64,000 nucleotides of DNA from Hymenobacter glacieicola (GCF_014640315.1 NZ_BMGS01000002.1:1-64000); one strand, 5' to 3'. Shown: positions 42,584 to 51,679, counted from the first letter of the stretch. Numbers and translations: made by a program. The notes: generated from the letters alone by a model not told the origin.

Positions 42584-43057
42584 CTAGCTCTTGGCCTCGG
42601 GCTGCTTCTGGCTTTGCCAGAGCACTACCTGCCAGCCTTTCTTGGGGTCTTTTATCTGCACCACCACGTACTTGAGGTGGGCCAAGTTGGGGGTGCCGTC
42701 GGGTTTGGGGGGTAGGGTGATGGTGATGGTGCCGTTGACCACGGCGGTCCTGCCGTCGTGGTAGGCGCGCACGTTCAGGGCCTCCACGTCAATCTTGTCG
42801 TACTGGCTTTTGCCGTCGCGGATGCTCTGCAGGTATTCCTGTTTGTTGTTCTGCTTGCCGTTAGAGTGAGTATAAACCAGGTCATCGGAGAATACCCGCT
42901 CTAGCACGGCGTAGTCCTTTTTCACCTGGGCCTCGAAGCGCTGGCGCTCCAGGGCCTCTACCGCCGTGGCCGCCGCCTGGTCTTTCTTGGACTGGGCAAA
43001 GGCGAGGGCGGGCAAAGCCAGCCAGAGCAGGGTCAGCAGCAGATGCAGTTGTTTCAT
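42584..43057 (-). CDS. Exported NTF2-like (DUF4440-type) protein
   Basis: The 157-residue product has a signal peptide (MKQLHLLLTLLWLALPALAFAQ) and a compact domain of the NTF2-like/DUF4440 kind: ALERQRFEAQVKKDYAVLERVFSDD opens with the typical helix, then strands VYTHSNGKQNNKQEYL, VRAYHDGRTAVVNGTI and HLKYVVVQIKDPKKGWQVV. Such domains form a cone-shaped pocket and may bind small ligands. It follows the hexuronate transporter gene with 19 bases between them, so it is probably the last gene of the uronate operon. Its role is unknown. Confidence 0.75.
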   Translation of the reverse strand: MKQLHLLLTLLWLALPALAFAQSKKDQAAATAVEALERQRFEAQVKKDYAVLERVFSDDLVYTHSNGKQNNKQEYLQSIRDGKSQYDKIDVEALNVRAYHDGRTAVVNGTITITLPPKPDGTPNLAHLKYVVVQIKDPKKGWQVVLWQSQKQPEAKS

Positions 43058-43076
43058 AGCGCAGAAAATCGGGGGT

Positions 43077-44453
43077 TTATTGAGCGGCCGGGGCAGTTTC
43101 ATCCAGGTTGATTTGCTTCATGGTGGGCGCTAAGAAGTGCATCAGCACCCAGGCCAGCAGGTAGGCCCCGCCGCAAATCAGGAACATGATGAAGTAGGCC
43201 TTGTCGAGCTGGCCGATACCCTCGTAGTAGACAAACATGCGCTTCTGCACCAGGGCCGAGAGCAGAATGCCGCCCAGCCCGCCGGCCATGCCGCCAATGC
43301 CGGTCACGGAGGCCACGGCCCGCTTCGGAAACATGTCCGATACAGTGGTGAAGATGTTGGCGCTCCAGGCTTGGTGGGCCGCGGCGGCAATGCCAATTAC
43401 TAGCACGGCCAGCCACATGTTAATCTGCCCGAGCTGCTGGGCAAATACAATCGGGAACACGCAGAGGGCAATCAGCAGCATGCTGGTTTTGCGGGCCCGG
43501 AAAGGCGCCCAGCCCTTGCGGATGAAGTTCAAGGGAATCCAGCCGCCGCCCACGCTGCCGATGCTCGAGAGCATGTACACCATGGCCACGGGCAGGGCCA
43601 CGTCGGTGCCCTTCAGGCCGTACTGCTTGTTGAGGAAGTCGGGCAGCCAGAACAGGTAAAACCACCACACGGGGTCGGTCAGGAACTTGCCCAGCACGAA
43701 GCCCCAGGTCTGGCGAAACGTGAGCAGCTTAAACCAGGATACCTTGGGCTGGGTCTCGATGGAAGCCGCCGCCAGGTCGTCCACGTCGCTGTGAATGTAG
43801 TCGAACTCGGCCTGGGTGAGCTTGGCGTGGCGGGCGGGCACTTCGTAGAGCCAGAACCACAAAGCCAGCCAGATAAAGCCCATGGCCCCGGTGATGATAA
43901 AGGCCCACTTCCAGCCGATGGTTTCGGCAATCAAGGGCACCGTCAGCGGGGCGATGATGGCGCCCACGTTGGAGCCCGAGTTGAAGATGCCCGTCGCCAG
44001 GGCCCGCTCCTTCTGCGGAAACCACTCGGCGGTGGTTTTGATGGCGGCGGGGAAGTTACCGGCCTCCGTGACGCCCAGGAAAGCCCGGGCCACGCTAAAG
44101 CCAAACGTGCTGCTGACAAAGGCGTGCCCGATGGCCGCCAGGCTCCACAGAAACGTGGAAAGGGCGTAGCCGATTTTCGTGCCCAGCTTATCAATCACAC
44201 GCCCTACCCCCAGCATCCCGAAGGAGTACGCCAGCTTAAAGGCAATTTCGATGTTGGCGTAGTCGCCGGCGTTCCAGTGAAACTCGGTTTCGAGGTAGGG
44301 CTTCAGCAGGGAAATAACGGCCCGGTCGAGGTAGTTGACCGTAGTGGCGAAAAACACCAGGGCGCAGATGGTCCAGCGGTACTTGCCCATACCGGTAGCG
44401 GTAGGAGCAGCCACGGCGGCCGGCGCAGCAGACTGGGTGGGAGTTGGTATCAT
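43077..44453 (-). CDS. MFS hexuronate transporter, ExuT-like
   Basis: The 458-residue protein has 12 membrane spans of the major facilitator fold in the anion:cation symporter branch that includes ExuT and GudP. The first span holds VNYLDRAVISLLKPYL near residue 40, the word typical of that branch. Further landmarks are VTEAGNFPAAIKTTAEWFPQ near 118 and FLTDPVWWFYLFWLPDFL near 250. ATG 44453 (MIPTPTQS) begins a short Ala/Pro tail. It lies 79 bases downstream of the KDPG aldolase gene and completes the uronate catabolic set. Galacturonate or glucuronate is the expected substrate. Confidence 0.9.
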   Translation of the reverse strand: MIPTPTQSAAPAAVAAPTATGMGKYRWTICALVFFATTVNYLDRAVISLLKPYLETEFHWNAGDYANIEIAFKLAYSFGMLGVGRVIDKLGTKIGYALSTFLWSLAAIGHAFVSSTFGFSVARAFLGVTEAGNFPAAIKTTAEWFPQKERALATGIFNSGSNVGAIIAPLTVPLIAETIGWKWAFIITGAMGFIWLALWFWLYEVPARHAKLTQAEFDYIHSDVDDLAAASIETQPKVSWFKLLTFRQTWGFVLGKFLTDPVWWFYLFWLPDFLNKQYGLKGTDVALPVAMVYMLSSIGSVGGGWIPLNFIRKGWAPFRARKTSMLLIALCVFPIVFAQQLGQINMWLAVLVIGIAAAAHQAWSANIFTTVSDMFPKRAVASVTGIGGMAGGLGGILLSALVQKRMFVYYEGIGQLDKAYFIMFLICGGAYLLAWVLMHFLAPTMKQINLDETAPAAQ

Positions 44454-44532
44454 CGAGTTCGGGGAAATTCGGTGGGAGATACTCGGGAAGGGAGGCAAGG
44501 GGCGCCCGAAGGCAAAAGCAAGGCGGGAAACC

Positions 44533-45189
44533 CTACTTTTTTAGCGTCTCAACGAAGGCCAGCAGCCCGGCAATCTGCCGCTGAAGGCCCTCGGTATCCT
44601 CGGCATTCTTGAAGAGCTGGGAGCCCATGCCCACTACGTTCACGCCGGCCGTGAACCATTCGCGCAGGCTTTCTTCGGTGGGCTCTACCCCGCCCGTCAC
44701 CATCAGGGGCACCGTGGGCATGGGGCCGCGCAGGCTTTTGATGAAACCCGGCCCGAGCACGTTGCCGGGAAAAATCTTGACGAGGGCCGCCCCGAGCTGG
44801 GTAGCCTGGTACACCTCGGAAATGGTCATGGTGCCGGGCAGCCAGGGCGTACCGTGCTGGCGGCACACCTCGGCTACTTCCGCCGTGAGGCAGGGCTGCA
44901 CCACAAAGTCGGCCCCGGCCTGAATGAAGCGCTCGGCATCCGCGGCGGTGTAAATTGTGCCGATGCCCAGCAGCATATCCGGGCAGTTCTCCCGGACGAA
45001 GGGCACCAGCTCCTGGAACACGTCAAAGGCGTTGGCCCCGCGGTTGGTAAACTCAAACACACGCAGCCCGCCGGCGTAGCAGGCCTGCAGAATGCGCTTG
45101 GTGTAAGCTGCATCGGCGTGGTAAAATACCGGCACCACGGGGTAGCGCAGTACGGTTTCCAGGGCAGCGGCGGAAGAGAAGCGGGACAT
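44533..45189 (-). CDS. eda: 2-dehydro-3-deoxyphosphogluconate (KDPG) aldolase
   Basis: This 218-residue class I aldolase splits KDPG into pyruvate and glyceraldehyde-3-phosphate. The Schiff-base Lys is K138 in ALVKIFPGN and the general-base Glu E46 in RVFEFTNRG. GIGTI near residue 75 and VTGGVEPTEESLREWFTAG near 173 shape the phosphate site. The start at 45189 is usual for the family. It follows kdgK, with a palindrome between them, and precedes the transporter gene. Confidence 0.95.
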   Translation of the reverse strand: MSRFSSAAALETVLRYPVVPVFYHADAAYTKRILQACYAGGLRVFEFTNRGANAFDVFQELVPFVRENCPDMLLGIGTIYTAADAERFIQAGADFVVQPCLTAEVAEVCRQHGTPWLPGTMTISEVYQATQLGAALVKIFPGNVLGPGFIKSLRGPMPTVPLMVTGGVEPTEESLREWFTAGVNVVGMGSQLFKNAEDTEGLQRQIAGLLAFVETLKK

Positions 45190-45214
45190 TTGGTTAAGTT
45201 AATGTTTTGTGGTT

Positions 45215-45344
45215 GTCATGCTGAGCGGAGGCGCAGCCGCAGTCGAAGCATCTCTACCGCTTCGCTATAATGCTATATGATTAGCCAGAGGTAGAGATGC
45301 TTCGACTACGCCTCCGGCTGCGCGGACGCCAGATGAAGCATGAC
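45215..45344. repeat. Palindromic intergenic repeat between kdgK and eda
   Basis: GTCATGCTGAGC at 45215 and the reverse word GCATGAC at 45338 bound an imperfect palindrome; GTCGAAGCATCTCTACC (45243-45258) pairs with GGTAGAGATGCTTCGAC. It separates two genes of the same operon, so it may stabilise or process the transcript. Confidence 0.8.
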
Positions 45345-45360
45345 GTTCTTTTTCAAGCCG

Positions 45361-46371
45361 CTACCGGAGCAAGCGGCCCGACGTGTTGCCGGCCACGATG
45401 TGCTCCACTTCGGCGGGCGTCACCAGGTTGATGTCGCCGTGAATGGTGTGTTTGAGGGCGGAAGCGGCCGTAGCAAACGTCAGGGCCTCCTGCAGAGTGG
45501 GGTACGTAAGCTGCCCGTAGATGAAGCCCGAAATGAAGGAGTCGCCCCCGCCAATGCGGTCTACTACCGGGTTGATATCGAAGAACTCGGTTTCGTGGTA
45601 CTGGCCGCCGCTGAAGGCAATGCCCTTAATCCGTTCGTGCGATGCGCTTTGCGTTTCGCGGCGGGTGGCAATAACCTGCTGAATCTGGGGGAAGCGCCGG
45701 ATCAGCTGCTGGCTCATCGACACGAAGCTGTTCTCGGCACCAGCTTCGGGCTTGATGCCGAACAGGTCCTCGGCGTCGCCTTCGGTGCACACCACCAGGT
45801 CGCAGCCGGCCACCAGGTCGGGCATCACGTCCTGGGCGCGCTGCCCGTACTGCCACAGGTTGCGGCGGTAGTTCACGTCGGCCGACACGGTGAGGCCCAG
45901 CCGCCGGGCGGCGGCAATGGCCTCCTGGGTGGCCTGCGCCGCCGAAGCTGATATGGCGGGCGTAATGCCGGTCCAGTGAAAAAGCTGGGCGTTGCTGAAA
46001 ATCTCGTCCCAGTTAAACCATTCCGGTTGCAGGTTAGCAAAAGCCGAATCGTACCGGTCGTACACGATGCGGCTGGCCCGCAAGGAAGCGCCTACCTCCA
46101 GGAAGTACAGGCCCAGGCGCTGGCCCTGAAATACGCAGTGGCGCATGTCCACGCCGTGGTGCTGGAACTGCTGGGCCGCCGCCCGCCCCACGGCATTATC
46201 CGGGAAACAGCCCGCGTGAGCCGCCGGTACGCCCAGGTAAGCCAGAGCCGCCGCCACGTTGGCATCGCCGCCGCCGTAGGTAATTTCCAGCGAGCTGGCC
46301 TGCGACAACCGGTAGTTCAACGGCGGCGACAACCGCATCATGATTTCACCAAAGGTGACAACTTGCTTCAT
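45361..46371 (-). CDS. kdgK: 2-keto-3-deoxygluconate kinase, PfkB family
   Basis: The 336-residue sugar kinase phosphorylates KDG to KDPG with ATP. The N-terminus MKQVVTFGEIMMRLSPP and YGGGDANVAAALAYLG near residue 32 are typical of KDG kinases, and RIGGGDSFISGF near 272 holds the catalytic Asp and anion hole. Context supports the substrate: it lies between uxaC and eda in a uronate operon. A related fructokinase-like activity is possible but less likely. Confidence 0.93.
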   Translation of the reverse strand: MKQVVTFGEIMMRLSPPLNYRLSQASSLEITYGGGDANVAAALAYLGVPAAHAGCFPDNAVGRAAAQQFQHHGVDMRHCVFQGQRLGLYFLEVGASLRASRIVYDRYDSAFANLQPEWFNWDEIFSNAQLFHWTGITPAISASAAQATQEAIAAARRLGLTVSADVNYRRNLWQYGQRAQDVMPDLVAGCDLVVCTEGDAEDLFGIKPEAGAENSFVSMSQQLIRRFPQIQQVIATRRETQSASHERIKGIAFSGGQYHETEFFDINPVVDRIGGGDSFISGFIYGQLTYPTLQEALTFATAASALKHTIHGDINLVTPAEVEHIVAGNTSGRLLR

Positions 46372-46410
46372 GGGAAGGAGCTAGAAGGTAGAATCCAAGG
46401 CCGCTACGTA

Positions 46411-46548
46411 GAGCTAGCTCCCCTCCTCAGACGAGGAGGGGTTGGGGGTGGTTGATGAGGTAGGGAGATGCTAGAGCTAGTTTTTAGAGGGATGTTCAAC
46501 TGCAAGTCAACCACCCCCGGCCCCTCCTCAGCTGAGGAGGGGAGCTAG
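46411..46548. repeat. Large palindromic repeat between uxaC and kdgK
   Basis: The left part (46411-46454, AGCTCCCCTCCTC and GGGGGTGGTTGA) pairs with the right part (46507-46548, TCAACCACCCCC and GAGGAGGGGAGCT). The word AGCTAGTTTTTAG occurs at 46475 and again at 46543. It fills most of the 195-base gap. Confidence 0.85.
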
Positions 46549-46566
46549 TTTTTAGCTCTAGCTGGG

Positions 46567-48003
46567 CTATACCAGCGCCGTTTCAATCGGCTGGGCTACC
46601 ACAGCAAAGCCGAAGTACTGCTTGGCGTTGCCATAGCAGATGTTCTGGATGATGCCGCCCAGCAGCTCCATATCCGCGGGCAGCTCGCCGTTTTCTACAT
46701 CGTTGCCGAAAAGGTTGCAGAGCACGCGGCGGAAGTACTCGTGGCGTGGGTACGACAGGAAGGAGCGCGAGTCGGTGAGCATGCCCACAAAGCGACTCAG
46801 CAGGCCCATGTTGCTCAGGGCGTTGATTTGCTTCTCCATCCCGTCCTTCTGATCCAGGAACCACCAGCCGGAGCCGAACTGAACTTTTCCAGCCACGGAG
46901 CCATCGTTGAAGTTACCTATCATGGTAGCAATCAGCTCGTTGTCGGCGGGGTTCAGGTTGTAGATGATGGTTTTGGCCAGCTTGTCCTGCCCGTCGAGGC
47001 GGTTGAGGAAGCTGGAGAGGGCGCGGCCCTGGGCGAAGTCGCCGATGGAGTCCCAGCCGGTATCGGGGCCCAGCTCGCGCAGCATCCGGGAATTGTTGTT
47101 GCGCAAGGCACCCAGGTGGAACTGCTGGGTCCAGCCTTTCTCCCAGTCCATTTCGGCCAGCAGCACCAGCATGGCCGACTTGAATTTCAGGATTTCCTGC
47201 TCCCCTAGCGTCTCCCCTCCCCGCACCTTGGCGAAGATGGCGCTGATTTCGGGGTCGGTGTAGTCGGCGGCGTAGATCTGCTCCAGGCCGTGGTCCGACA
47301 AGCGGCAGCCCAGGGCGGCGAAGTAATCATGGCGCAGACGCAGGGCGGTTTCCAGGTCGCGGTAGGTCTTAATGTCCACGGCCGCCGATTGACCCAGCTT
47401 GTCGAGGTAGGCGTTGTAGCCGGCGGCGTCTTCCGGGGCCATGGCCTTATCGGGGCGGAAGGTGGGTAGCACCTGCACCTCAAAGCCGCTTTCCCGGATG
47501 CCGCGGTGGTGTTCCAGGGAGTCAGCCGGGTCGTCGGTGGTGCAGAGGGTTTCCACGTTCATGCGGCGCAGCAGGTTGCGCACCGAGTACTCGGGCGTCT
47601 GCAGCTTCTCATTGCACTGGTCGAAGATGCGGCGGGCGCTGTCTTTATTCAGCAGCTCCGTGATGCCGAAGTAGCGCTGCAGCTCCAGGTGGGTCCAGTG
47701 GTAAAGGGGGTTGCGCACGGTTTGGGGCACCGTTTCGGCCCATTTCTCGAACTTTTCCCAATCAGAAGCGTCGCCGGTGATGTAGCGCTCCGGAATGCCG
47801 TTGGCCCGCATGGCGCGCCACTTGTAATGGTCGCCGTAGAGCCACACCTGGGTAATGGTATCGAACTGCTTGTCCTCCGAAATCTGGTCGGGCAGCAGGT
47901 GGTTATGGTAGTCGATGATGGGCATCTGCTTGGCATACTCGTGGTAGAGCGTGCTGGCCGTGGCCGTTTGCAGCAGGAAATCGTCGTTGAGAAATGGCTT
48001 CAT
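46567..48003 (-). CDS. uxaC: Glucuronate/galacturonate isomerase
   Basis: UxaC converts galacturonate to tagaturonate (and glucuronate to fructuronate), the first step of the isomerase route. The 478-residue protein opens MKPFLNDDFLLQTATASTLYHEYAKQMPIIDYHNHLLPDQI, with the HNH metal motif, and shows TTDDPADSLEHH near residue 165 and QFHLGALRNNNSRM near 300. ATG 48003 is chosen; the frame runs upstream through unrelated sequence. Most of the 418-base gap upstream holds a nested palindrome and a possible LacI-type operator. Confidence 0.95.
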   Translation of the reverse strand: MKPFLNDDFLLQTATASTLYHEYAKQMPIIDYHNHLLPDQISEDKQFDTITQVWLYGDHYKWRAMRANGIPERYITGDASDWEKFEKWAETVPQTVRNPLYHWTHLELQRYFGITELLNKDSARRIFDQCNEKLQTPEYSVRNLLRRMNVETLCTTDDPADSLEHHRGIRESGFEVQVLPTFRPDKAMAPEDAAGYNAYLDKLGQSAAVDIKTYRDLETALRLRHDYFAALGCRLSDHGLEQIYAADYTDPEISAIFAKVRGGETLGEQEILKFKSAMLVLLAEMDWEKGWTQQFHLGALRNNNSRMLRELGPDTGWDSIGDFAQGRALSSFLNRLDGQDKLAKTIIYNLNPADNELIATMIGNFNDGSVAGKVQFGSGWWFLDQKDGMEKQINALSNMGLLSRFVGMLTDSRSFLSYPRHEYFRRVLCNLFGNDVENGELPADMELLGGIIQNICYGNAKQYFGFAVVAQPIETALV

Positions 48004-48165
48004 AGTCAACTCGAATGAAGTGGGCGGTACCCGCAGCGTGGTGGGTGGCGGGATAAGTAAAGGTATTCGGGCGGGAACCAGAACAGGCCGCTTTTGGCGG
48101 CATCCGGCAAGTTTTTCTACGCAAACGTTCCCGGTCGGCAAAGAACAAGTTGGGGGTAATTGCCT

Positions 48166-48349
48166 GGCTCTAGCGACGCGACACTTCGCGTCTCGGCGCT
48201 AGCTGAAGTTGTTTGTCTTGTCATTCCGAGCGGAGCGAGGAATCTGGGTTAGTCTCATAGCCGGAACCCAGATTCCTCGCTCCGCTCGGAATGACCGGTA
48301 GATCTAGTTGTTCTGACGCCGAGACGCGAAGTGTCGCGTCGCTAGAGCC
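48166..48349. repeat. Nested double palindrome upstream of uxaC
   Basis: Outer arms 48166-48198 and 48317-48349 are perfect 33-base reverse complements. Inside them lies a second perfect palindrome with 31-base arms, 48220-48250 and 48265-48295, which is a GTCATTCCGAG member of the dispersed family. One element seems to have inserted in the loop of another. Confidence 0.92.
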
Positions 48350-48365
48350 GTTCTGGTATCAGCAC

Positions 48366-48394
48366 GCGAGATGCTTCGCTGCGCTCTGCATGAC
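48366..48394. repeat. Half-copy of the dispersed palindrome
   Basis: GCGAGATGCTTCGCTGCGC followed by TCTGCATGAC is one arm of the GTCATGCAGAG type, without a partner arm. It lies 28 bases before the end of uxaA. Confidence 0.7.
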
Positions 48395-48421
48395 GTTCTG
48401 GATTATGCAGTTTCCTATTGT

Positions 48422-50077
48422 TTACAGCGAAACCCCGCGCTTCCACGGAATGAAATCGGTTTGGCCGTGGCGCACGGCGGCTACCTCCTCCCCGCTGGCC
48501 ACGCGAATCACGTAGTCGAGGATTCGCTCGCCGGCTTGCTCAATGGTTTCCTCCCCGTCGATGACGGTGCCGGTGTTCAGGTCGATGATGTCGGGCATGC
48601 GCCGGGTCAGGGCCGTATTGCTGGAAATCTTGACCACCGGGGCAATGGGGTTGCCGGTGGGCGTGCCCAGGCCGGTGGTGAAGAGCACCACCGTGGCGCC
48701 CGAGCCGACTTCGGCCGTCGTCGATTCCACGTCGTTGCCGGGGGTGCAGAGCAGGTTCAGGCCGGGTTGGGTCACGGGCTCGGGGTAGTCGAGCACGGCC
48801 ACCACTGGCGAGGAACCACCCTTGCGGGCCGCCCCGGCCGATTTCATGGCGTCGGTAATCAGCCCGTCGCGGATGTTGCCGGGCGAGGGGTTCATGTCGA
48901 AGCCCGAGCCCACGGCCACGGCCGAGTCGGCGTAGGCTTTCATCAGGGAGCTGAACCGCTCAGCCGTGGCGGTGTCCACGGAGCGGTCCACCAGCTCCTG
49001 CTCTACCCCGCACAGCTCCGGAAACTCGGCCAGAATAACCGAGCCGCCCAGGGCCACCAGCAGGTCCGAGACGTGGCCCACGGCCGGGTTGGCCGAGATG
49101 CCCGAGAAACCGTCGGAGCCGCCGCACTCCAGCCCAATGCACAGCTTGCTGAGCGGGGCTGGCTGGCGCGTGATTTGGTTGGCCAGCATCAGACCGGCAA
49201 ACGTCTGGCGCAGGGCGGTGCTCACCAGGGCTTCCTCAGTCCCGATTTTCTGCTGCTCCAGGATGTAGAGCGGCTTCTGGAGCCCGTGGGGGCTACGCTT
49301 GTTGATTTCGTCCTGGAGCATGCTCACCTGGGCGTTCTGGCAGCCCAGGCTCAGCACGGTAGCACCGGCTACGTTGGGGTGGGTGATGTAGCCGGCCAGC
49401 AGACCGCACAGGGTTTGCGCGTCTTGGCGGATACCGCCGCAGCCGCCCTCGTGGGTCAGGAACCGGATGCCGTCCACGTTGGGAAACAGCCGGGGCTTCT
49501 GGTGGCCGTTCTCGGCCGAGTGCAGGTCGGTGGCCAGAATTTCCTCCACCGATTTACCGGCTTGCATCAGCGAAATCAGCTCCTGGGTCTGGGGTTGGTA
49601 GCTTTTGCGGCGGGCGTAGCCAAGGTCATTTACTAAGGCTTCTTCCAGCACCTGAATGTTGCGGTTTTCGCAGAATACCAGCGGAATCACCAGCCAGTAG
49701 TTGGCCGTGCCCACTTGGCCGTCGGGACGGTGGAAGCCCATAAAGGTGCGCTCCTGCCACTGGGTTACGTCGGGGGCCTGCCACTGCTGGCGGCGCTGGT
49801 GGTGCTCGTCGTAGCTGTCGGTGGCGTGGCGGATGTTGCTGGTGGTCAGCAGCCCCCCTACCCCGATGGCTTCGCGGGCCGTGCCCACCAGCACCCCGTA
49901 CATGTGCACCGGGTCGCCGGGAGCCAGGAACTGCAGGGCCAGCTTGTGCTTGGCCGGAATCGTATCGGTGGTTGTGACGGTGGTGCCCTCCCAGGTCACG
50001 GGCGTGCCGATGGGCAGGTCCTGTAGGGCCACCAGCACGTTATCGTCGGGGTGAATTTTGGCTACCAAGTGTTTCAT
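48422..50077 (-). CDS. uxaA: Altronate dehydratase
   Basis: UxaA dehydrates altronate to KDG, the last step of the isomerase route. The 551-residue product has an N-terminal SAF domain (about residues 1-90, KIHPDDNVLVALQDLPIG) and the large C-terminal UxaA domain. Landmarks are FMGFHRPDGQVGTANYW near 112, THEGGCGG near 208, LGCQNAQ near 244 and GLECGGSDGFSGISANPA near 317. Cys and His residues of these motifs probably hold the iron centre. The C-terminus (RHGQTDFIPWKRG) is typical. It lies between uxaB and uxaC. Confidence 0.95.
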   Translation of the reverse strand: MKHLVAKIHPDDNVLVALQDLPIGTPVTWEGTTVTTTDTIPAKHKLALQFLAPGDPVHMYGVLVGTAREAIGVGGLLTTSNIRHATDSYDEHHQRRQQWQAPDVTQWQERTFMGFHRPDGQVGTANYWLVIPLVFCENRNIQVLEEALVNDLGYARRKSYQPQTQELISLMQAGKSVEEILATDLHSAENGHQKPRLFPNVDGIRFLTHEGGCGGIRQDAQTLCGLLAGYITHPNVAGATVLSLGCQNAQVSMLQDEINKRSPHGLQKPLYILEQQKIGTEEALVSTALRQTFAGLMLANQITRQPAPLSKLCIGLECGGSDGFSGISANPAVGHVSDLLVALGGSVILAEFPELCGVEQELVDRSVDTATAERFSSLMKAYADSAVAVGSGFDMNPSPGNIRDGLITDAMKSAGAARKGGSSPVVAVLDYPEPVTQPGLNLLCTPGNDVESTTAEVGSGATVVLFTTGLGTPTGNPIAPVVKISSNTALTRRMPDIIDLNTGTVIDGEETIEQAGERILDYVIRVASGEEVAAVRHGQTDFIPWKRGVSL

Positions 50078-50091
50078 GATCTTAAGCTATT

Positions 50092-50170
50092 GGCTATTAG
50101 CTATTGGCTGATAGCTACGGTCTGGTTGAAGGCGAAAACTAATGGCTAACAGCCATCAGCTAACAGCCAG
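50092..50170. repeat. Imperfect palindrome overlapping the uxaB end
   Basis: TGGCTATTAGC-type words (50110 region) pair with GCTAACAGCCA-type words near 50145-50170. GGCTGTTAGC occurs twice on the minus strand. The last codons of uxaB (ELAVS, stop) lie inside the right arm. Confidence 0.6.
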
Positions 50171-51679
50171 TTCTCGGTTCAGGGCGTGGGCGACGGTAGC
50201 GCGGGCGCCGTGTTCCAGCAACTTTTCGAGGTAGCGCGTGACGCACTCCGTAAAACCGGGCAGGGCCGAGAGGTCGTGGCCCCAGAGGGCCTGGTTGTGC
50301 AGCACGGTGCGGACGAGCTCGGCCGGCTCCAGGCGGGCCCAGAGGTCCAAGAAGTAGCCGGCTTTTTCGTCCTGAATTTCATACGACTCGCCATTCAGCT
50401 CGCCGTAGCACTTGCCTCCCTCCTGCCGGGTTGCCCGCATAAAGAGCAGGTAGGCGGCGAAGCCCAGGGCCATGTAGTGGGGCACGGCGCGCAGTTTCTG
50501 GTAGTAGTGCAGCAGGGTGGGCACGTTGCGCATCTGCATTTTGGCCGTGTAGTTCATCGAAATCGACAGCCACTTGTGCTCAATGGAGGGGTTGCGAAAC
50601 CGGTCCAACACCTGCATGCCGAAGCGCTGACCCATCTTCTCATCCACTTGATAAGGAATACCAGGCAGCAGATCGGCCAGCATCAGGTTGTGGATGAAGC
50701 CGGCCAGGTTGGCGTCGTCCATGGCCTCGCGCACCGTCGGGAAGCCCGCCAGGAAAGCCAGGCCGCAGCTCAGGGTGTGGGTGCCGTTGAGCAGGCGCAG
50801 CTTCAGCTCCCGGAACAGGTTGATGTCGGGCTGCACGATGACGCCGGCGTCGGTCTGCTCGAAGCTGAGCACTTCCTTTACCCGCGCGTCGCCTTCGATG
50901 GCCCAGAGCGTATATACTTCCGACATGGTCAGCAGCTCGTCCTCGTAGCCTAACTCGGCTTCCAGCGCCGCTTGCGTGGCCTGGTCGGGGTGGCCCGGCA
51001 CAATGCGGTCCACGAGGGAGTTGCACACCTGGTTGGCGGTTTCCAGCCAGTCGATGAACTCCGCGTCAAGGTTGTTGCGGTGGGCCTGCTCCAGCAGAAT
51101 GGCTTCGAGCTTGGTGCCGTTGTCGGGAATCAGCTCGGTGGGCACAATCACGAGGCCCTTGTCTTTGGCGCCGTTGAAGGCCTGGTAGCGGGCCAGCAGA
51201 AACGCCAGCAGCTTGCCGGGAAACGACTGCGGCGGGCTCTGCCTGATGTCGTCCGAAACCAGCTGAATGCCCACCTCCGTAGTATTCGAAATAACTACTG
51301 TCAACTCCGGGTTGGCGGCGCAGGCCACAATGTCGGCCCACTGGCTTTTAGCCGACAGCACCCGGCTGATAGCCGAACACACCACGTTTTCCGACACCTC
51401 GCGGCCGTCTTCAATGCCGCGGATGCCCAGCGTGTAGAGGCCATCCTGACGGGTGAAGGCGTCGATGTCGCCGCCGTCGGTGCTTTTCACGACCACAATG
51501 CGGCCGTTGAAGATGCCCTGGCGGTTGGCTTTGTCGATGAGGTAGTCGGGCAGGCCGCGTAGCAGCACGCCGGTACCAAATTGGAGGACTTTTTCGGGGA
51601 GTTCCAGCAGGGCGGACGAGGGCAGCACCCCAGAAGCCGCGGGTGCCTGCGAAACCAGTTGTTTGGATAGTTGCGGCAT
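50156..51679 (-). CDS. uxaB: Tagaturonate reductase
   Basis: UxaB reduces tagaturonate to altronate with NADH. The 507-residue product belongs to the mannitol dehydrogenase family: VLQFGTGVLLRGLPDYLID near residue 32 is the NAD-binding start, VISNTTEVGI near 129, and LNGTHTLSCGLAFLAG near 295 holds the substrate-site residues before NPSIEHKWLSI near 366. ATG 51679 gives the usual length. It starts 12 bases after the stop of the pectinesterase-pectate lyase gene, so the two are tightly linked. Fructuronate activity is possible but UxaA favours the galacturonate branch. Confidence 0.95.
   Translation of the reverse strand: MPQLSKQLVSQAPAASGVLPSSALLELPEKVLQFGTGVLLRGLPDYLIDKANRQGIFNGRIVVVKSTDGGDIDAFTRQDGLYTLGIRGIEDGREVSENVVCSAISRVLSAKSQWADIVACAANPELTVVISNTTEVGIQLVSDDIRQSPPQSFPGKLLAFLLARYQAFNGAKDKGLVIVPTELIPDNGTKLEAILLEQAHRNNLDAEFIDWLETANQVCNSLVDRIVPGHPDQATQAALEAELGYEDELLTMSEVYTLWAIEGDARVKEVLSFEQTDAGVIVQPDINLFRELKLRLLNGTHTLSCGLAFLAGFPTVREAMDDANLAGFIHNLMLADLLPGIPYQVDEKMGQRFGMQVLDRFRNPSIEHKWLSISMNYTAKMQMRNVPTLLHYYQKLRAVPHYMALGFAAYLLFMRATRQEGGKCYGELNGESYEIQDEKAGYFLDLWARLEPAELVRTVLHNQALWGHDLSALPGFTECVTRYLEKLLEHGARATVAHALNRELAVS

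Larger units (their letters stand above)
48004..48421. other. Gap upstream of uxaC with nested palindrome
   Basis: This 418-base gap holds a GCAAACGTTCCC word (48121-48132), the nested palindrome 48166-48349 and a half-copy of the dispersed element at 48366-48394. No gene fits. Confidence 0.7.
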
